Assembly: GCF_907164915.1 (NCBI RefSeq)
Contig: NC_061866.1
Location: forward strand, 45,262,320-45,326,319
From: Impatiens glandulifera
Taxonomy: Eukaryota; Streptophyta; Magnoliopsida; Ericales; Balsaminaceae
Reading direction: 5' to 3'
Length of the DNA stretch: 64,000 nt
Below the pieces are notes generated by a model, which had not been told where the DNA came from, ran no database searches, and saw only the letters and a program-made list of their open reading frames with translations. Positions 50,880 through 62,409 of the stretch are shown one piece after another. Positions within the stretch are counted from its first letter, which is position 1. Each line of letters starts with the position of its first letter. Made by a program: the position numbers and the translations under genes.

Positions 50880-51085
50880 TCTTTAGATTTTTATTCAATG
50901 TAAAATTCAAAAATATTAGTGAAGATCAATTATTGAAGTATTTTACTAAATTAAAAAAATTCTTGAAACACAACCCACAAATGAACATTGTTGGTGATGA
51001 ATTATTTAAGGAGTTTAATAATTTGAAGGTAATTTCTATCAAGTTATGGGAGGTATGTTGTTTTTCAAAAAAAATAAAGAGGAGT
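50880..51085 (+). pseudogene. hAT DUF4371-type fragment, copy C
   Basis: Homologous to 29090-29335; an open piece includes KYFTKLKKFLKHNPQMN and GDELFKEFNNLK. Truncated at both ends. Confidence 0.45.
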
Positions 51086-51345
51086 ATTTTTGTTGAATTG
51101 AATAGTATTTTGTTTATAACTTATTATAATAATATTTTGAATATATATTTTGATTTTTTTTATATTAGTTACTATTGTTATATATTTATTTTGTATATTT
51201 AATATACTTTTAATAAAAATATATAATTATTATATTTATTTTAAAATTTTGGGCTACAAAATTTGAATTTACATTTGGGCCTCCTAACATTCAGAATCAG
51301 AATCGGCCCGTTTATACCTAGGGTTTCGTAGAGTTTCATAATAAA

Positions 51346-51907
51346 ATGGGAGTGTCCCAAGAGAAACCTATCTCAAATCCCCTTCCAATGCCGCCGTCTC
51401 TCAAAATACAGTTTCTTCCATCCATAGATGAAATCATGCCCAAAACTAATACAATAGTTGATGTTTATGATTGTTTATATAGGCTAACCAGCAATGCTTC
51501 CGAAAGACTGGTGAGCCTCTCAAGAAATCATCTAAATTTCATTGTTGATCAAAATAAAGTTTTAATTTTTATTTGTATTTTATTCTGTGTTTTGCAGGGT
51601 TACTTTCAAGCACTATTCTCATGTATTGAAGGTCTCCGAGCATCTTTGAAAGTTAAAATGCTTGTGTGGTCCTGCTACAGAAGCCAAATCTGTTTGGATA
51701 AACAGATTTGGTTTTGTTGAGATGTCTGACATCGAGGTTTGTTTCATTTTTTCTATCATTCAAATCATATTTTTCAATTCTCTTTAATCATTTGGATTTT
51801 TTAATATATGATGCGCAGGAAGAGCAGTACGGAAACAATATCAGCTGTTGTTCTTCCAGGGGACTAGGATGCTTCACAAGCCCGTTATGGAGGAGAATGT
51901 AGTATAG
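51346..51907 (+). pseudogene. Chimeric GNAT gene copy C
   Basis: Starts MGVSQEKPISNPLPMPPSLK; exon 1 is open to IVDQNK. Acceptor TTTTGCAG precedes GYFQALFSCIEGLRASLKVK. The same frameshift as copy A follows, after which the other frame reads CGPATEAKSVW and NRFGFVEMSDIE. The last exon (51819-51907) has an additional one-base loss after EEQY. This copy keeps the best match to the IDM1-like GNAT end. It is broken and lacks the catalytic half of the domain. Confidence 0.7.
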
Positions 51908-52392
51908 GGGTGCGGTTTTTTATTCTGTACATAATGTAAGCTCCGAGATAGGTGCTGTTGTCTGGTAGATCTATTATGTAATGTGTTGTTTTTAAATAAT
52001 TGAGAATGTGTAACCCATGAAATGAAATGAGTTTTTGATAATTTTAATATATATTTTTGTTATTTGAATGCTTATAATATTTGGCACAATTTTGATTAAA
52101 TTATTGGTGTATTGGTGAATTGGTTCAAGTTTAATTGAGTATTAAGAGTTTTAATTTTAAAAACAGTTTGTATTTGTATTTTAATGTATAAAAAGAACTT
52201 TTGTTTCTTTTGAATTTGATACTTTCAAAACTTATGTAACAATTGGACTTATGTATATTTGGATGAAACTCTATTACAGTTATATATATTTTCTCTTAAT
52301 CAGTTTCCTACTTTGTAGTTGTCTAAACAGAACAATTGACACTAAAATCATTTTTTAGATAAATTTAATATTCATATTTTAGAACTTAAACT

Positions 52393-52747
52393 TAGGGTTC
52401 ATTGGTTTTCAACTCAGATCTATACTGTGGTAGGGTACCATTCTACCACTAGACCATTGATACTTTTGTTACCTTTTTTTATTATTAAATCTTGAGTTCA
52501 AAATATTCTAATTTGATTATTTTGAACTTTTTCTTAAATTTAAGTTTGGAAAAATAAATAATAAAAAAATGAATTCAATTTTAGGTTTGGTTTTCGAGTT
52601 GAAATCCAAACTCGAAAATTAATTCGAAAACCGTATTTGAATTTGAATTGATTTGAAATTCGATTCGAAAACCGAAAATGAAATTCGAATTCGATTTATT
52701 CGAATTCGGTCGAATATTCGGTTCAAACCAAATATTGAACACCTCTA
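52393..52747. mobile_element. Small hAT-type element carrying tRNA-Gly-like sequence, copy 2 (inverted)
   Basis: Same family as 48638-49112 in the opposite orientation. CTTAAACT is duplicated exactly at 52385-52392 and 52748-52755. Copy B reads ACTAAAACTCTCAT at the corresponding place (near 30600) without the insert. 355 bases. Confidence 0.85.
52421..52472 (-). pseudogene. tRNA-Gly-derived pseudogene, second copy
   Basis: The minus strand reads GTATCAATGGTCTAGTGGTA, then CCCTACCACAGTATAG, the D and anticodon arms of the same tRNA-Gly-like sequence as at 48913. It is shorter and lacks the T arm. Confidence 0.7.
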
Positions 52748-52838
52748 CTTAAACTATCATTTTGTGTGTGAAAAATCACTCAAATATAACCAGACTAAGA
52801 TATGACAATAATCTTTGCAATTATTCATGTATTTTATG

Positions 52839-53674
52839 TAGGGGTGTAAATGAGCTGAGCCGCTCGATTCGAGTTCGGTCAAAATCGAATTCGAGCCGAG
52901 CTCGAGCCAGCTCGTTTAAGATTCGAGTCGAATTCGAGTTTAGGTAAAACTCGTTTGATGACTCATTGAGCTTTTTCGAGCCTAATCATATAATTTTTTT
53001 TTATTATATTTTTTTTAATCAAAATTTGAAACATCCATAAGACTATTTATGGCTTATTTTTTATGATACCCACACCAAATTTTTTGATACTAAAAGGTAT
53101 GAGATTTTCAATATTTTAGTATATCAAGATATATCAGAATAATATTTATAAATTAAAAAATATATATATTATATAATACTTATAAGGAAATATAAGGAAA
53201 TAAATATATTGATATTAATTTAATTATAGAAATATAATTTTTTAAAAATAAAATAAAAAATATATAATTATATTATAATATTATTTAATATATTTAATCT
53301 CAATATATTATGGTTTATAAGATATAAAAGTATTTTTATTTTACTATAAGTTTTATAATTTATGAACTATATTTTGATTTATGATTGTTTTTATTTATTA
53401 ATATGTAATTAAGGATATGAAATATTTTTGCGATGAACAGGTGATTTGATTTATGAATGATGATTTATATTTTTTTAATATAAGAAGATAATATTTAAAT
53501 ATATTTAAATTCGAGCTTATCGAGCCGAACTCGAGCCTATTGTTATATGATCGAGCCGAGTTCGAGCTTAATATTAAAATCTCGATCGAGCTCGAGCTGA
53601 GCCAATAAAAAACGAGTCGAGCCGAACTCGAGTCAGGGCTAGTTCGAGCTCAGCTCAACTCGTTTACACCCCTA
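52839..53674. mobile_element. Non-autonomous hAT-type element, GAGCTCGA-rich
   Basis: The ends TAGGGGTGTAAATGAGCTG and (reverse complement) TAGGGGTGTAAACGAGTTG are inverted repeats. The flanking octamers ATTTTATG and GTTTTATA each differ by one base from GTTTTATG, which is what copy B has at its empty site near 30680. The core contains AT-rich sequence with ATATCAAGATATATC phrases like the remnant at 26.5 kb. Non-coding. Confidence 0.8.
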
Positions 53675-54443
53675 GTTTTATATTTGTAAATAAAAATAGT
53701 TAATTTATTTGTATTGCAATCGTTCTCAATTAAACTATTGTGAAATTTGCAAATCGAACAATATTCATTCTATTTTTTCTTTCCAAATCATCACATTTTT
53801 AGTGGTACCTAATTTTGTTGGCTATCACTCTTTCCGATATTTTCAGATTTAAACTTTTGTGTATTTATGATTTAAATGTTATTATGGGAGAAGGAGTAAT
53901 CTATTTTATGTTTTTTTTTTGTCGACCTCTCCTGCTCAAGTTTGGTTTCTTTAACTCTACCTCAGTGTATTGATAGTGGTCAAAAAGAGTTTTGATCAGT
54001 ATATGAAAGCTAAGAATCAAATAATTTTTCATTGGAAAGAAAATCTAGAATTATAAGATTCAAATACAATATAATAAGCACAAGTGCTAGAGTCAGGTCT
54101 ATGATTGCTTATATAAAATAACTCTACTGATACTATTAATAATACCAACAAGGATTAGTCTGGAGTTTGAGATAAAATATAAACAAATTAACTGAAATAT
54201 GATTACAAAGTTAACACTTGTATTTATTTTTATCTACATAAATTGGACTAAGAAGATAATATTTACACTGGTAAAAAAGTGGTCAAAATCGAGAGTGAAA
54301 ACTCTCGGTTTTGACCCTATAACTTTCGGTATAGACCAAAATCCGAGAGTTAAGGTAACTTTCGCCATCCCTCGGTATTGACTCCGTCGTTAAAAATAAT
54401 TGTGTGTTTACCGAAAGATATCCTCTAGTTCTCGGGTTTTCTT

Positions 54444-54885
54444 CAAATGAGAAAAACCGAGAGTTATTAGCTTAACCTTCGGTTTTTCCTTTGAAAGAAA
54501 AACCGAGAGTTATTGAATTAACCTTAGGTTTTTCCCTTGAAAGAAAAACCGAGAGTTATTGAATTAACCTTCGGTTTTTCCTTTGAAGAAAAACCGAGAG
54601 TTATTAGCTTAACCTTCGGTTTTTCCTTTGAAGAAAAACCGAGAGTTATTAGCTTAACCTTCGGTTTTTCCTTTGAAGAAAAACCGAGAGTTATTAGCTT
54701 AATCTTCGGTTTTTCCTTTGAAGAAAAACCGAGAGTTATTAGCTTAACCTTCGGTTTTTCCCTTTAAAGAAAAACCGAGAGTTATTAGCTTAACCTTCGG
54801 TTTTTCCCTTTAAAGAAAACCGAGAGTTATTAGCTTATCCTTCGGTTTTTCCCTTTAAAGAAAAACCGAAAGCTTCCATTTAACT
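54444..54885. repeat. Left subterminal array of the CACTA element, 45-base units
   Basis: About nine tandem copies of a 45-base unit, each with ACCGAGAGTTATT and its near-inverse AACCTTCGGTTTTTCC. The unit length, a multiple of three, leaves a long frame with 15-residue repeats open; it is not a gene. The spacing and inverted pairing are as expected for TNP1-type binding sites. Confidence 0.9.
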
Positions 54886-55642
54886 TTCGGGTTTTCTCTA
54901 AAAAATTTACAAAATAGCCCTATTGTTTTGTGCTCAACCGAAACCCTAAACCGAAACCTGTTCAGCCAAACCAATCAATTCATAAAACAAAATCATCATT
55001 CCAAAATTCTCCAATCAATCATCCCAACAACATGATTTACATTAAACCATTAAACATATTCATATAGTCGAAACGTCTTAGAACTAGCTAGTGGGGGGAG
55101 GGGGTGGTTGATATTGCCGCATAAACATTTCAAAACTCTCTAATCTTGCATTCAATTCTAACATTTCCTTCTCCTGTTTTGCACTTTCCCTATCCATTCT
55201 TGAAATCAATTCTACCTTTTCCGCTTGGATTTGATTAATCGTTTGAGTTTTTTCTTCATCCCTTTTCTTCAATTCCTCAAGTTCCATCGCCATTCTTTGA
55301 TTCTCCTCAAACAATCGATCAGTGTCTCGTTGAGAATTGTTAGAACTTCGTAGATCCTGGCGAAAGTGTGTGGGTCGGACGCCTGATCCCATACCGAATA
55401 CTCCCCCATGTTTTTGACGTCCGAATACTCTCTCCGTCAACTCAAAGTCTGATATTTCCGGTTCGTTACTTAGAACTTCCTCCATCTCAACCTGCAAATT
55501 TGAAATAATTTGTCAATTATATAATAATTTATAAACTAGTTATAAGTAATTTAATTAAATTCAATTCACTTACAATTTTCTCTTGCACGCGTTCATCCGG
55601 GACGGGAGTTGGGTTTTCTTTTGTCGGTTTTGGGGTACGGGT

Positions 55643-56145
55643 TGTTGGTGTTCCTTGCCATTACGGGCGGGTTTTTTAAATTCCGGGTAAACGGGTCAGA
55701 GTTTTCTTTTTAGAAAACGGGTTAGAGTATAAATATTTTTTTTGGGTATTTTTCTCATAACAGAGCAAATAGAGAGAGAGTAAATTACAGATCTAGGGTT
55801 TTCTGGTTTCCTTCTTCTTCTTGTTCTTTGGCTGATCCAGAGTGAGAGATTGGGGGAGCTTTTGATTGTGGAGTAGTCCAATCATTCCTAGTGTAATCAC
55901 TTCTTTCATTTGAGAGCAGGGCATGTAAGTTTCTACTATTGACATTTGTTTGATTTAGTGAAACTTATCCCTCCCGTGGACGTAGGTCGATTTTGACCGA
56001 ACCACGTATATTGTGTTGTCGTTTATTGCTTTGTGCTATTGCAGTTCTTGGTAATCTGTTTATCGTCATAGACGATTTGGAATCTGATTTGCTACAGGTT
56101 TTGATTTTTAAGAAGATCCATATTTTGTTGTTGCAAAACCCAACA
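55643..56145 (+). repeat. 5' LTR of copia-2
   Basis: 503 bases. The TATAAATA at 55727-55734 is a likely promoter TATA box. Confidence 0.93.
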
Positions 56146-56146
56146 G

Positions 56147-56160
56147 TGGTATCAGAGCAG
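56147..56160 (+). other. Primer-binding site of copia-2
   Basis: TGGTATCAGAGCAG one base after the LTR, complementary to the 3' end of initiator tRNA-Met, the usual copia primer. Confidence 0.9.
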
Positions 56161-56282
56161 TATTAATTGGTTATCTGTTTTAACATTGGAGCAGAGTGCT
56201 CTACTGATTATTTGGCGAAATTCATAGAAGAGATCAACTGGTTTCTTTGCTGGTGTTTTTGTCAGTTGTTAAGGCAGTAATA

Positions 56283-59200
56283 ATGGGGAAATCTAGACCT
56301 GATATGGTGAGTCTGAATGGTACAAACTACAGGCAATGGAAACTGATGATCAGTGATCTGTTAGTTTCAGATGATTTGAATGAAGCAATTGAAAATGAGG
56401 GTGTTAGACCTGAGACTACAAAAGAGGCTGATTGGAAAAAGATAGATAGAAAGGCCTGCAGCTTTATTCGTTCCCGGGTTGGTGTAAATGTTGTGCACCA
56501 TGTTGAGAATAAGACTACAGCGTATGGTGTGTGGAGCAAACTTGAAGCTCTCTATGCTGGGAAGTCAGTAGGGAATAAAGCAGCACTGGTACGAAGGCTG
56601 GTGAATCTGAAGTACATTGATAATAAATCAATTGCTGAGCACTTGAATGAATTTCAAAATATTTTGAATCAGCTGAGTAGTATGAAGATAAACTTTGATG
56701 ATGAGGTGCAAGCACTTTTAGTCCTTGGATCTTTGCCTGCAAGTTGGGAGACACTTATTATCACTCTCAGCAACTCAGCACCAAATGGTAAAGTCAACAT
56801 GGCATTTGTCACCAGTTCCTTACTTGATGAGGAGAATCGAAAGAGGGATAAACCCTCTAAGTCTGATATGTTGGTGGTTGATAGAGGAAGATCAAAAGAT
56901 AATAGAAGTGGTTCGAGCAGGGGAAAGTCTAGAAGCAAGTCTAGAGCTCCAAAGAAGGATGGTGCTTGCCACTACTGTGGAAAAATGGGTCACTGGAAAA
57001 ATGAGTGCTGGAAATTTAAAAATGATAAAGCGAAGGGTACAGTGAAGCCCAAAGAAAAGAAAGAACAGAGTGCAGATACATCTGCTTATGCTTCAGATGG
57101 TGAACTGACATATGCTTCTAACTGTCAAGACTCCTGTCTTAGCACATCTTCAAATGAAACAACATGGATTGTTGACACAGGTGCCTCATTCCATATAACT
57201 CCACACAAAGATTACTTTCAGTCCTACAAAGCTGGTGATTATGGTGAGGTTCGCATGGGTAACAGTGGTGTATCCAAGATAGTTGGTCTTAGTGATGTTA
57301 AAATTGAGACAAACATGGGCTGCTTCCTGACATTGAGAGATGTAAGACATGTTCCTGATTTAAGAATGAATTTGATTTCAGCAGGTATGCTTGATGATGG
57401 AGGCTACCATAATGTTTTCAGTGGTGGAGCATGGAAGCTAAGCAAGGGTTCATTGGTTATTGCACGAGGTAAGAAATGTTGTTCCTTATACAAGAAAATT
57501 TTGAAAATTGTCTATGATGCGGCATATTCTATTTTAATGGAGTCATCCTCTGAGTTGTGGCACAAGAGATTAGGTCACATTAGTGAAAAAGGGCTGAATG
57601 TTTTGATCAAGAGGAATGAGTTGCTGAATCTCAAGGATGCTCATCTTGAAAATTGTGAGCATTGCTTGAAGGGTAAGCAGAACAGAGTCTCCTTTAGTAA
57701 GTCAAAAGTTGAACTAAAAAAGAATGTCCTTGAATTGGTCCATACAAATGTTTGTGGTCCTATGAAGATTAAATTCATAGGCGGTGCTTCCTATTTTGTA
57801 ACTTTCATAGACGATGCATCTAGGAAGGTTTGGGCTTATGCTATAAAGTCCAAGGATGAGGTTGCAGCAAGGTTTGAAGTCTTTCACAAGCTGGTTGAAA
57901 GAGAGACAGGAAGAAAACTGATGAGGGTGCGGTCAGATAATGGGGGAGAGTACATAGGCTCATTTGATGATTATTGCAAAGAGCAGGGTATTCGACATGA
58001 ACAGACTGTGCCCAAGACTCCACAACAAAATGGTGTGGCAGAGAGGATGAACAGAACAATGTTGGAACGGATGAGGAGTATGCTCTCCCATGCCAAGTTG
58101 GCTAAGCATTTTTGGGCTGAAGCCATGAGCACTGCAGTGTATATGATCAACCGTTCTCCCTCCAAGCCATTGAATAATAAGTGTGCAGAAAGCGTCTGGT
58201 CAAGTAAAGATGTTAATTATGACTATTTACGTGTTTTTGGTTGCAGAGCTTTTGTGCATGTTCCAAAAGATGAGAGGTCTAAGCTAGATGCAAAAACTAG
58301 ACAATGCATATTTTTGGGGTATGGTGATGAAAAGTGGGGATACAGGTGTTATGACCCAGTTGATAAGAAGGTTTTGAGAAGCCGGGATGTGGTATTCCTT
58401 GAAGATCAGACTATTGAGAATTTTGAAGATGGTGAAAAGCTTGATGCTTACATACGTGACCTTTCTGGTCTTGAGTTGTCTCATGATGTTGAGGAGATAA
58501 GGCCACATGTAGCTTCAGACTCAGATAGTGATGATGATGTTACTCAGGGTCAAGCTGTAGGCCATGGAAATGATACTAATACTGAAACTGATCTTGGTGA
58601 TAATGTTGAGGTTGATTTTGAAGTTCAACAAGAAGATGGAAATCAACAGAATCAACAAACAGAGGTACTTCGGAGGTCTACTAGGGAGAAAAGATCAAGT
58701 TCTAAGTATCCTGCTACAGAGTATGTTCTTCTAACTGATTGTGGGGAGCCTATATGCTATAAGGAGGCTCTTGAGGATGCTCATAAGAAAGAATGGCTAG
58801 CTGCCATGGATGAAGAGATGAAGTCATTGCTGAAAAATGGCACATATGATCTAGTTGAAAGACCAGAGAACAGAAAAGTATTACAAAATAAATGGGTGTA
58901 CAAGATCAAGCAAGAAGGTGATGATAGCAAGACAAGATACAAGGCTAGGCTGGTTGTCAAAGGTTTTGGCCAGAGGCATGGAATCGATTATGATGAGATT
59001 TTCTCACCGGTAGTGAAGATGACTTCTATCCGGGTGGTGTTAAGTCTAGCTGCTTGTATGGATCTTGAGGTTGAACAACTTGATGTCAAGACTGCATTTC
59101 TCCATGGTGATTTGGATGAAGATGTTTATATGGAGCAACCTGAAGGTTATAATAAGAAAGGTGAGGAAAGCAAGGTGTGCAAACTTGTCAAAAGTCTGTA

Positions 59201-60317
59201 CGGTTTGAAGCAAGCACCAAGGCAGTGGTATCTTAAGTTTGAGTCGTTCATGACCATCCATGGGTACATGAAGACGTCTACAGATCACTGTGTCTTTGTG
59301 CAAAAGTTTGCTTCTAATGATTTTATTATACTTCTCCTATATGTTTATGACATGCTGATTGTTGGGAGAGACAAACTCAAGATTGCCAAGTTGAAAAAGG
59401 ATTTGGCTAAGTCTTTTGAGATGAAAGACTTGGGTCAAGCAAGACAAATTCTTGGAATGTAGGTCATTCGTGATCGGGTGAAGAAAAGGCTATGGTTATC
59501 TCAAGAGAGATATATTGAGAAGATTCTAAAATGATTCTGTATGGACAAGGCAAAGCCAGTTGTTTGTCCATTGGCTACACACTTGAAAATAAACAAGACA
59601 ATGTCTCCCAAGGATAAAGAGGAAAGACAAGAAATGTGCAGTGTTCCATATGCTTCAGCAATAGGCAGTCTGATGTATGCAATGGTCTGTACAAGACCGG
59701 ATATAGCTCATGCGGTTGGAGTACTTACTCATTTTCTTTCAAATCCTGGTAAGACACACTGGGAAGCGGTTAAGTGGCTAATGAGATATCTTCGAGGGAC
59801 CTCCAAATACGCTTTGTATTATGGTATTGGAAAGTCACATGTTGAAGGGTTTTCTGATTCAGATATGAGTGGTGATATTGACACAATGAGATCAACTTCA
59901 GGGTATTTGTTTACTTTTGGAGGAGGAGCTGTATCATGGCAGTCTCGTCTACAGAAATGTGTTGCTTTGTCTACTACAGAAGCTGAATATATTGCCATTA
60001 CTGAATGTTGTAAAGAAATGAGATGGATGAAAGAATTGTTGAAAGAAATTGGCATTGCACAAGACAGGATTGTGGTGTTTAGTGACTCACAGAGTGCTAT
60101 ACATGTGAGCAAGAATCCAAGTTTTCATTCACGTTCAAAACACATCCAAAGAAGGTACCATTGGATCCGTGAAGTGCTCGAGAAGAAGGAGTTATACTTG
60201 GAGAAAGTGCACACGGATGAGAACGGGTCAGATATGATGACAAAGGGCTTGCCAAGAGGAAAGCATGAGATATGTTGTGCCAAAGCCGGAATGGTTCTGG
60301 CAGAAACGTCACGATGA
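56283..60317 (+). pseudogene. copia-2 gag-pol polyprotein with two stops and lost catalytic residues
   Basis: A frame of 1344 codons from ATG 56283 (MGKSRPDMVSLNG; the upstream ATG at 56247 is not needed). Order: gag; CCHC knuckle CHYCGKMGHWKNEC; protease site TWIVDTGASFH (intact); LWHKRLGHIS; integrase with HTNVCGPM where the first catalytic Asp should be, then SDNGGEY and NGVAERMN; RT with LDVKTAFLHGDLDEDVYM and YGLKQAPRQWY, but LYVYDMLI in place of the YVDD box; RNase H with FSDSDMSG and KHIQRRYHWIRE. In-frame stops lie at 59460-59462 (TAG) and 59532-59534 (TGA), between RT and RNase H. Each catalytic change is a single base (GAT to AAT, GAT to TAT). Gag and protease may still be made. Not autonomously active. 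Confidence 0.92.
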
Positions 60318-60345
60318 TGAATGTTTATAGCAACATTCTCCCATG

Positions 60346-60363
60346 GCTCGGAAGGGGGAGAAT
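60346..60363 (+). other. Polypurine tract of copia-2
   Basis: CGGAAGGGGGAGAAT directly abuts the 3' LTR; it primes plus-strand synthesis in this group. Confidence 0.85.
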
Positions 60364-60866
60364 TGTTGGTGTTCCTTGCCATTACGGGCGAGTTTTTTAA
60401 ATTCCGGGTAACGGGTCAGGGTTTTCTTTTTAGAAAACGGGTTAGAGTATAAATACTTTTTTTGGGTATTTTTCTCATAACAGAGCAAATAGAGAGAGAG
60501 TGAATTACAGATCTAGGGTTTTCTGGTTTCCTTCTTCTTCTTGTTCTTTGGCTGATCTAGAGTGAGAGATTGGGGGAGCTTTTGATTGTGGAGTAGTCCA
60601 ATCATTCCTAGTGTAATCACTTCTTTCATTTGAGAGCAGGGCATGTAAGTTTCTACTATTGACATTTGTTTGATTTAGTGAAATTTATCCCTCCCGTGGA
60701 CGTAGGTCGATTTTGACCGAACCACGTATATTGTATTGTCGTTTATTGCTTTGTGCTATTTCAGTTCTTGGTAATCTGATTATCGTCATAGACGATTTGG
60801 AATCTGATTTGCTACAGGTTTTGATTTCTAAGAAGATCCATAGTTTTGCTGTTGCAAAACCCAACA
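60364..60866 (+). repeat. 3' LTR of copia-2
   Basis: 503 bases, followed by the CGGGT duplication. Scattered differences from the 5' LTR, for example CGGGCGAG for CGGGCGGG and CATAGTTTTGCTG for CATATTTTGTTG. Confidence 0.93.
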
Positions 60867-61319
60867 CGGGTCCTCTTGAACACTTCAACGACAGATGGAG
60901 CCCGTCCCATTTCAATCGTCTGTTGAAAAAAAAATTATATAACTCATAAAAATCTTTATATTAAGTTATTATATAACTCATAACAATCTTACCAACTCTT
61001 CTTCAATTTGAGCAAACGGTCTACTTCCCGTATGATGCGGGAATTTCAGCTGCTTTCTGTTAGCTATATTTGTGCTACTATTTTTCTGAAATTCAAATAA
61101 AAAAATTGAAGTTAGAATAACTAATATCATATTTTATTTGAATTATGAAACCGTACCTTAAATTTCTCCGTAAAGAAATGGTTGCGATATTTCACTTTTT
61201 GTCGGAATGTACTCCTAACAGCAAACTCGAGGAATTTGTCAACACCTTCCTCGTAATCTGGATGATCTCGACGTAAGGTCATCCAGCTTTTATCGGGTAC
61301 TTCCATCTTTCTAATAAAA

Positions 61320-62400
61320 TGGAAAAAAAACCCTTAATTATTTACTTAAATTTGTCTAAATTAATTATGCTTACATAATTGTAACATAATCTCTACATAA
61401 ATCAACATAATCAACTAAAATTCCACCTAATCTAACATTATCCAACCAAAATTCCACCTAAACAAACAATAATAAAACCTAACATAAATCAACATAACCA
61501 AATATTCATTAAATTAACCTAAAATCAAACCTAATCTAACCTAACCAAATATTCATTAAATTAACCTAAATCAAACCTAAAATCCAACAAAAATCCAACA
61601 AAAATCCAACAAAAATCAACCAAACATTCATCAACCTAAATCAAACCTAATCTAACCTAACCAAATATTCATTAAATTAACCTAAATCAAACCTAAAATC
61701 CAACAAAAATCCAACAAAAATCAACCAAACATAAATCAACCTAACCAAATATTCATTAAATTAACCTAAATCAAACCTAAAATCCAACATTCATCAACCT
61801 AAATCAAACCTAAAATCCAACAAAAATCAACCAAACATAATCTAACATAAATCAACCTAACCAAATATTCATTAAATTAACCTAAATCAAATCTAAAATT
61901 CAACATTCATCAACCTAAATCCAACAAAAATCCAACAAAAATCAACCAAACATAAATCAACCTAACCAAATATTCATTAAATTAACCTAAATCAAACCTA
62001 AAATCCAACAAAAATCAACCAAACATAATCTAACATAATCCAATTCATACAAATTCACAAAAAATCCAATTCTAAATTCAATCCAAAACATACAAATTTC
62101 TAAAATCAAATCCAATTCAATTCTAAATTCAATCCAATTCATACCAATTCCAATCAAATCCAATTCAATTCTAATTTCATTCCAATTGTAACAAATTCCC
62201 AAAAAATCAAATTCTAAATTCAATCCAAATCCAATTCTAAATCAAATATCTAACATAATTTCAATTAAATTAATTTAACTCAAATCCAATCTGACCTAAT
62301 CTAAAATCTAATAGATTCAATCCTAAAATCTAACTAATCTAACCTAAAATCCAATCTAACCTAAATCGAAACTAATATATATATATATATAACTTCAATA
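61320..62400 (-). repeat. Low-complexity array with an 806-base G-free tract
   Basis: Repeats of CCTAAATCAAACCTAAAATC, CAACAAAAATC and AACCAAATATTCATTAAATT fill the region. From 61382 to 62187 the plus strand has no G at all. On the minus strand, the sense of the TNP1-like gene, it is a C-free, T/G-rich stretch just upstream of the first recognised exon, so it is probably leader or intron. Confidence 0.9.
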
Positions 62401-62409
62401 ACTAACCTT

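Larger units (their letters stand above)
49715..54265. repeat. Repeat copy C, paralogous to copy B
   Basis: Collinear with 26755-31320. Relative to B it lacks the Harbinger MITE but has gained the elements at 52393 and 52839, and its tail is cut by the CACTA element at 54266. It contains the third chimeric pseudogene and hAT fragments. Confidence 0.75.
55643..60866 (+). mobile_element. Full-length Tnt1/Tork-type copia retrotransposon (copia-2)
   Basis: 5224 bases with two 503-base LTRs, TG...CA ends (TGTTGGTGTTCC, AAAACCCAACA), the target duplication CGGGT at 55638-55642 and 60867-60871, a primer-binding site at 56147 and a polypurine tract at 60346-60363. It carries a single gag-pol frame. 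The LTRs differ by about a dozen substitutions and two or three indels, roughly 2-3 per cent. Inserted in an exon of the CACTA TNP1-like gene, in the opposite orientation. Confidence 0.95.
55084..61306 (-). pseudogene. TNP1-like Transposase_24 gene of the CACTA element, interrupted by copia-2
   Basis: Minus-strand exons, all joining in phase 0: 61157-61306 (MEVPDKSWMTLRRDHPDYEE to the KFK donor), 60993-61085, 60872-60919 continuing after the insertion at 55574-55642, and 55084-55491. Across the first two junctions the sequence has the Transposase_24 (Ptta/En/Spm) order: HHTGSRPFAQIEEEL, then MGRAPSVVEVFKRT, with the exon continuing past the insertion as TPKPTKENPTPVP. The last exon has ERVFGRQKHGGVFGMGSGV, then a coiled-coil region (EELKKRDEEKTQTINQIQAE, about 75 residues) and a proline tail. 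About 255 residues without the insertion. Family role: binds the subterminal repeats and assists the TNP2-type transposase. Copia-2 sits in the third exon, so no continuous message is expected. Exons 5' of 61306 may exist. Confidence 0.8.

Noticed and set aside
54537..54767. A 76-residue frame with 15-residue repeats (GFSFEEKPRVISLTF)
   Set aside because: The 45-base subterminal unit of the CACTA element is a multiple of three, so a frame stays open by chance.
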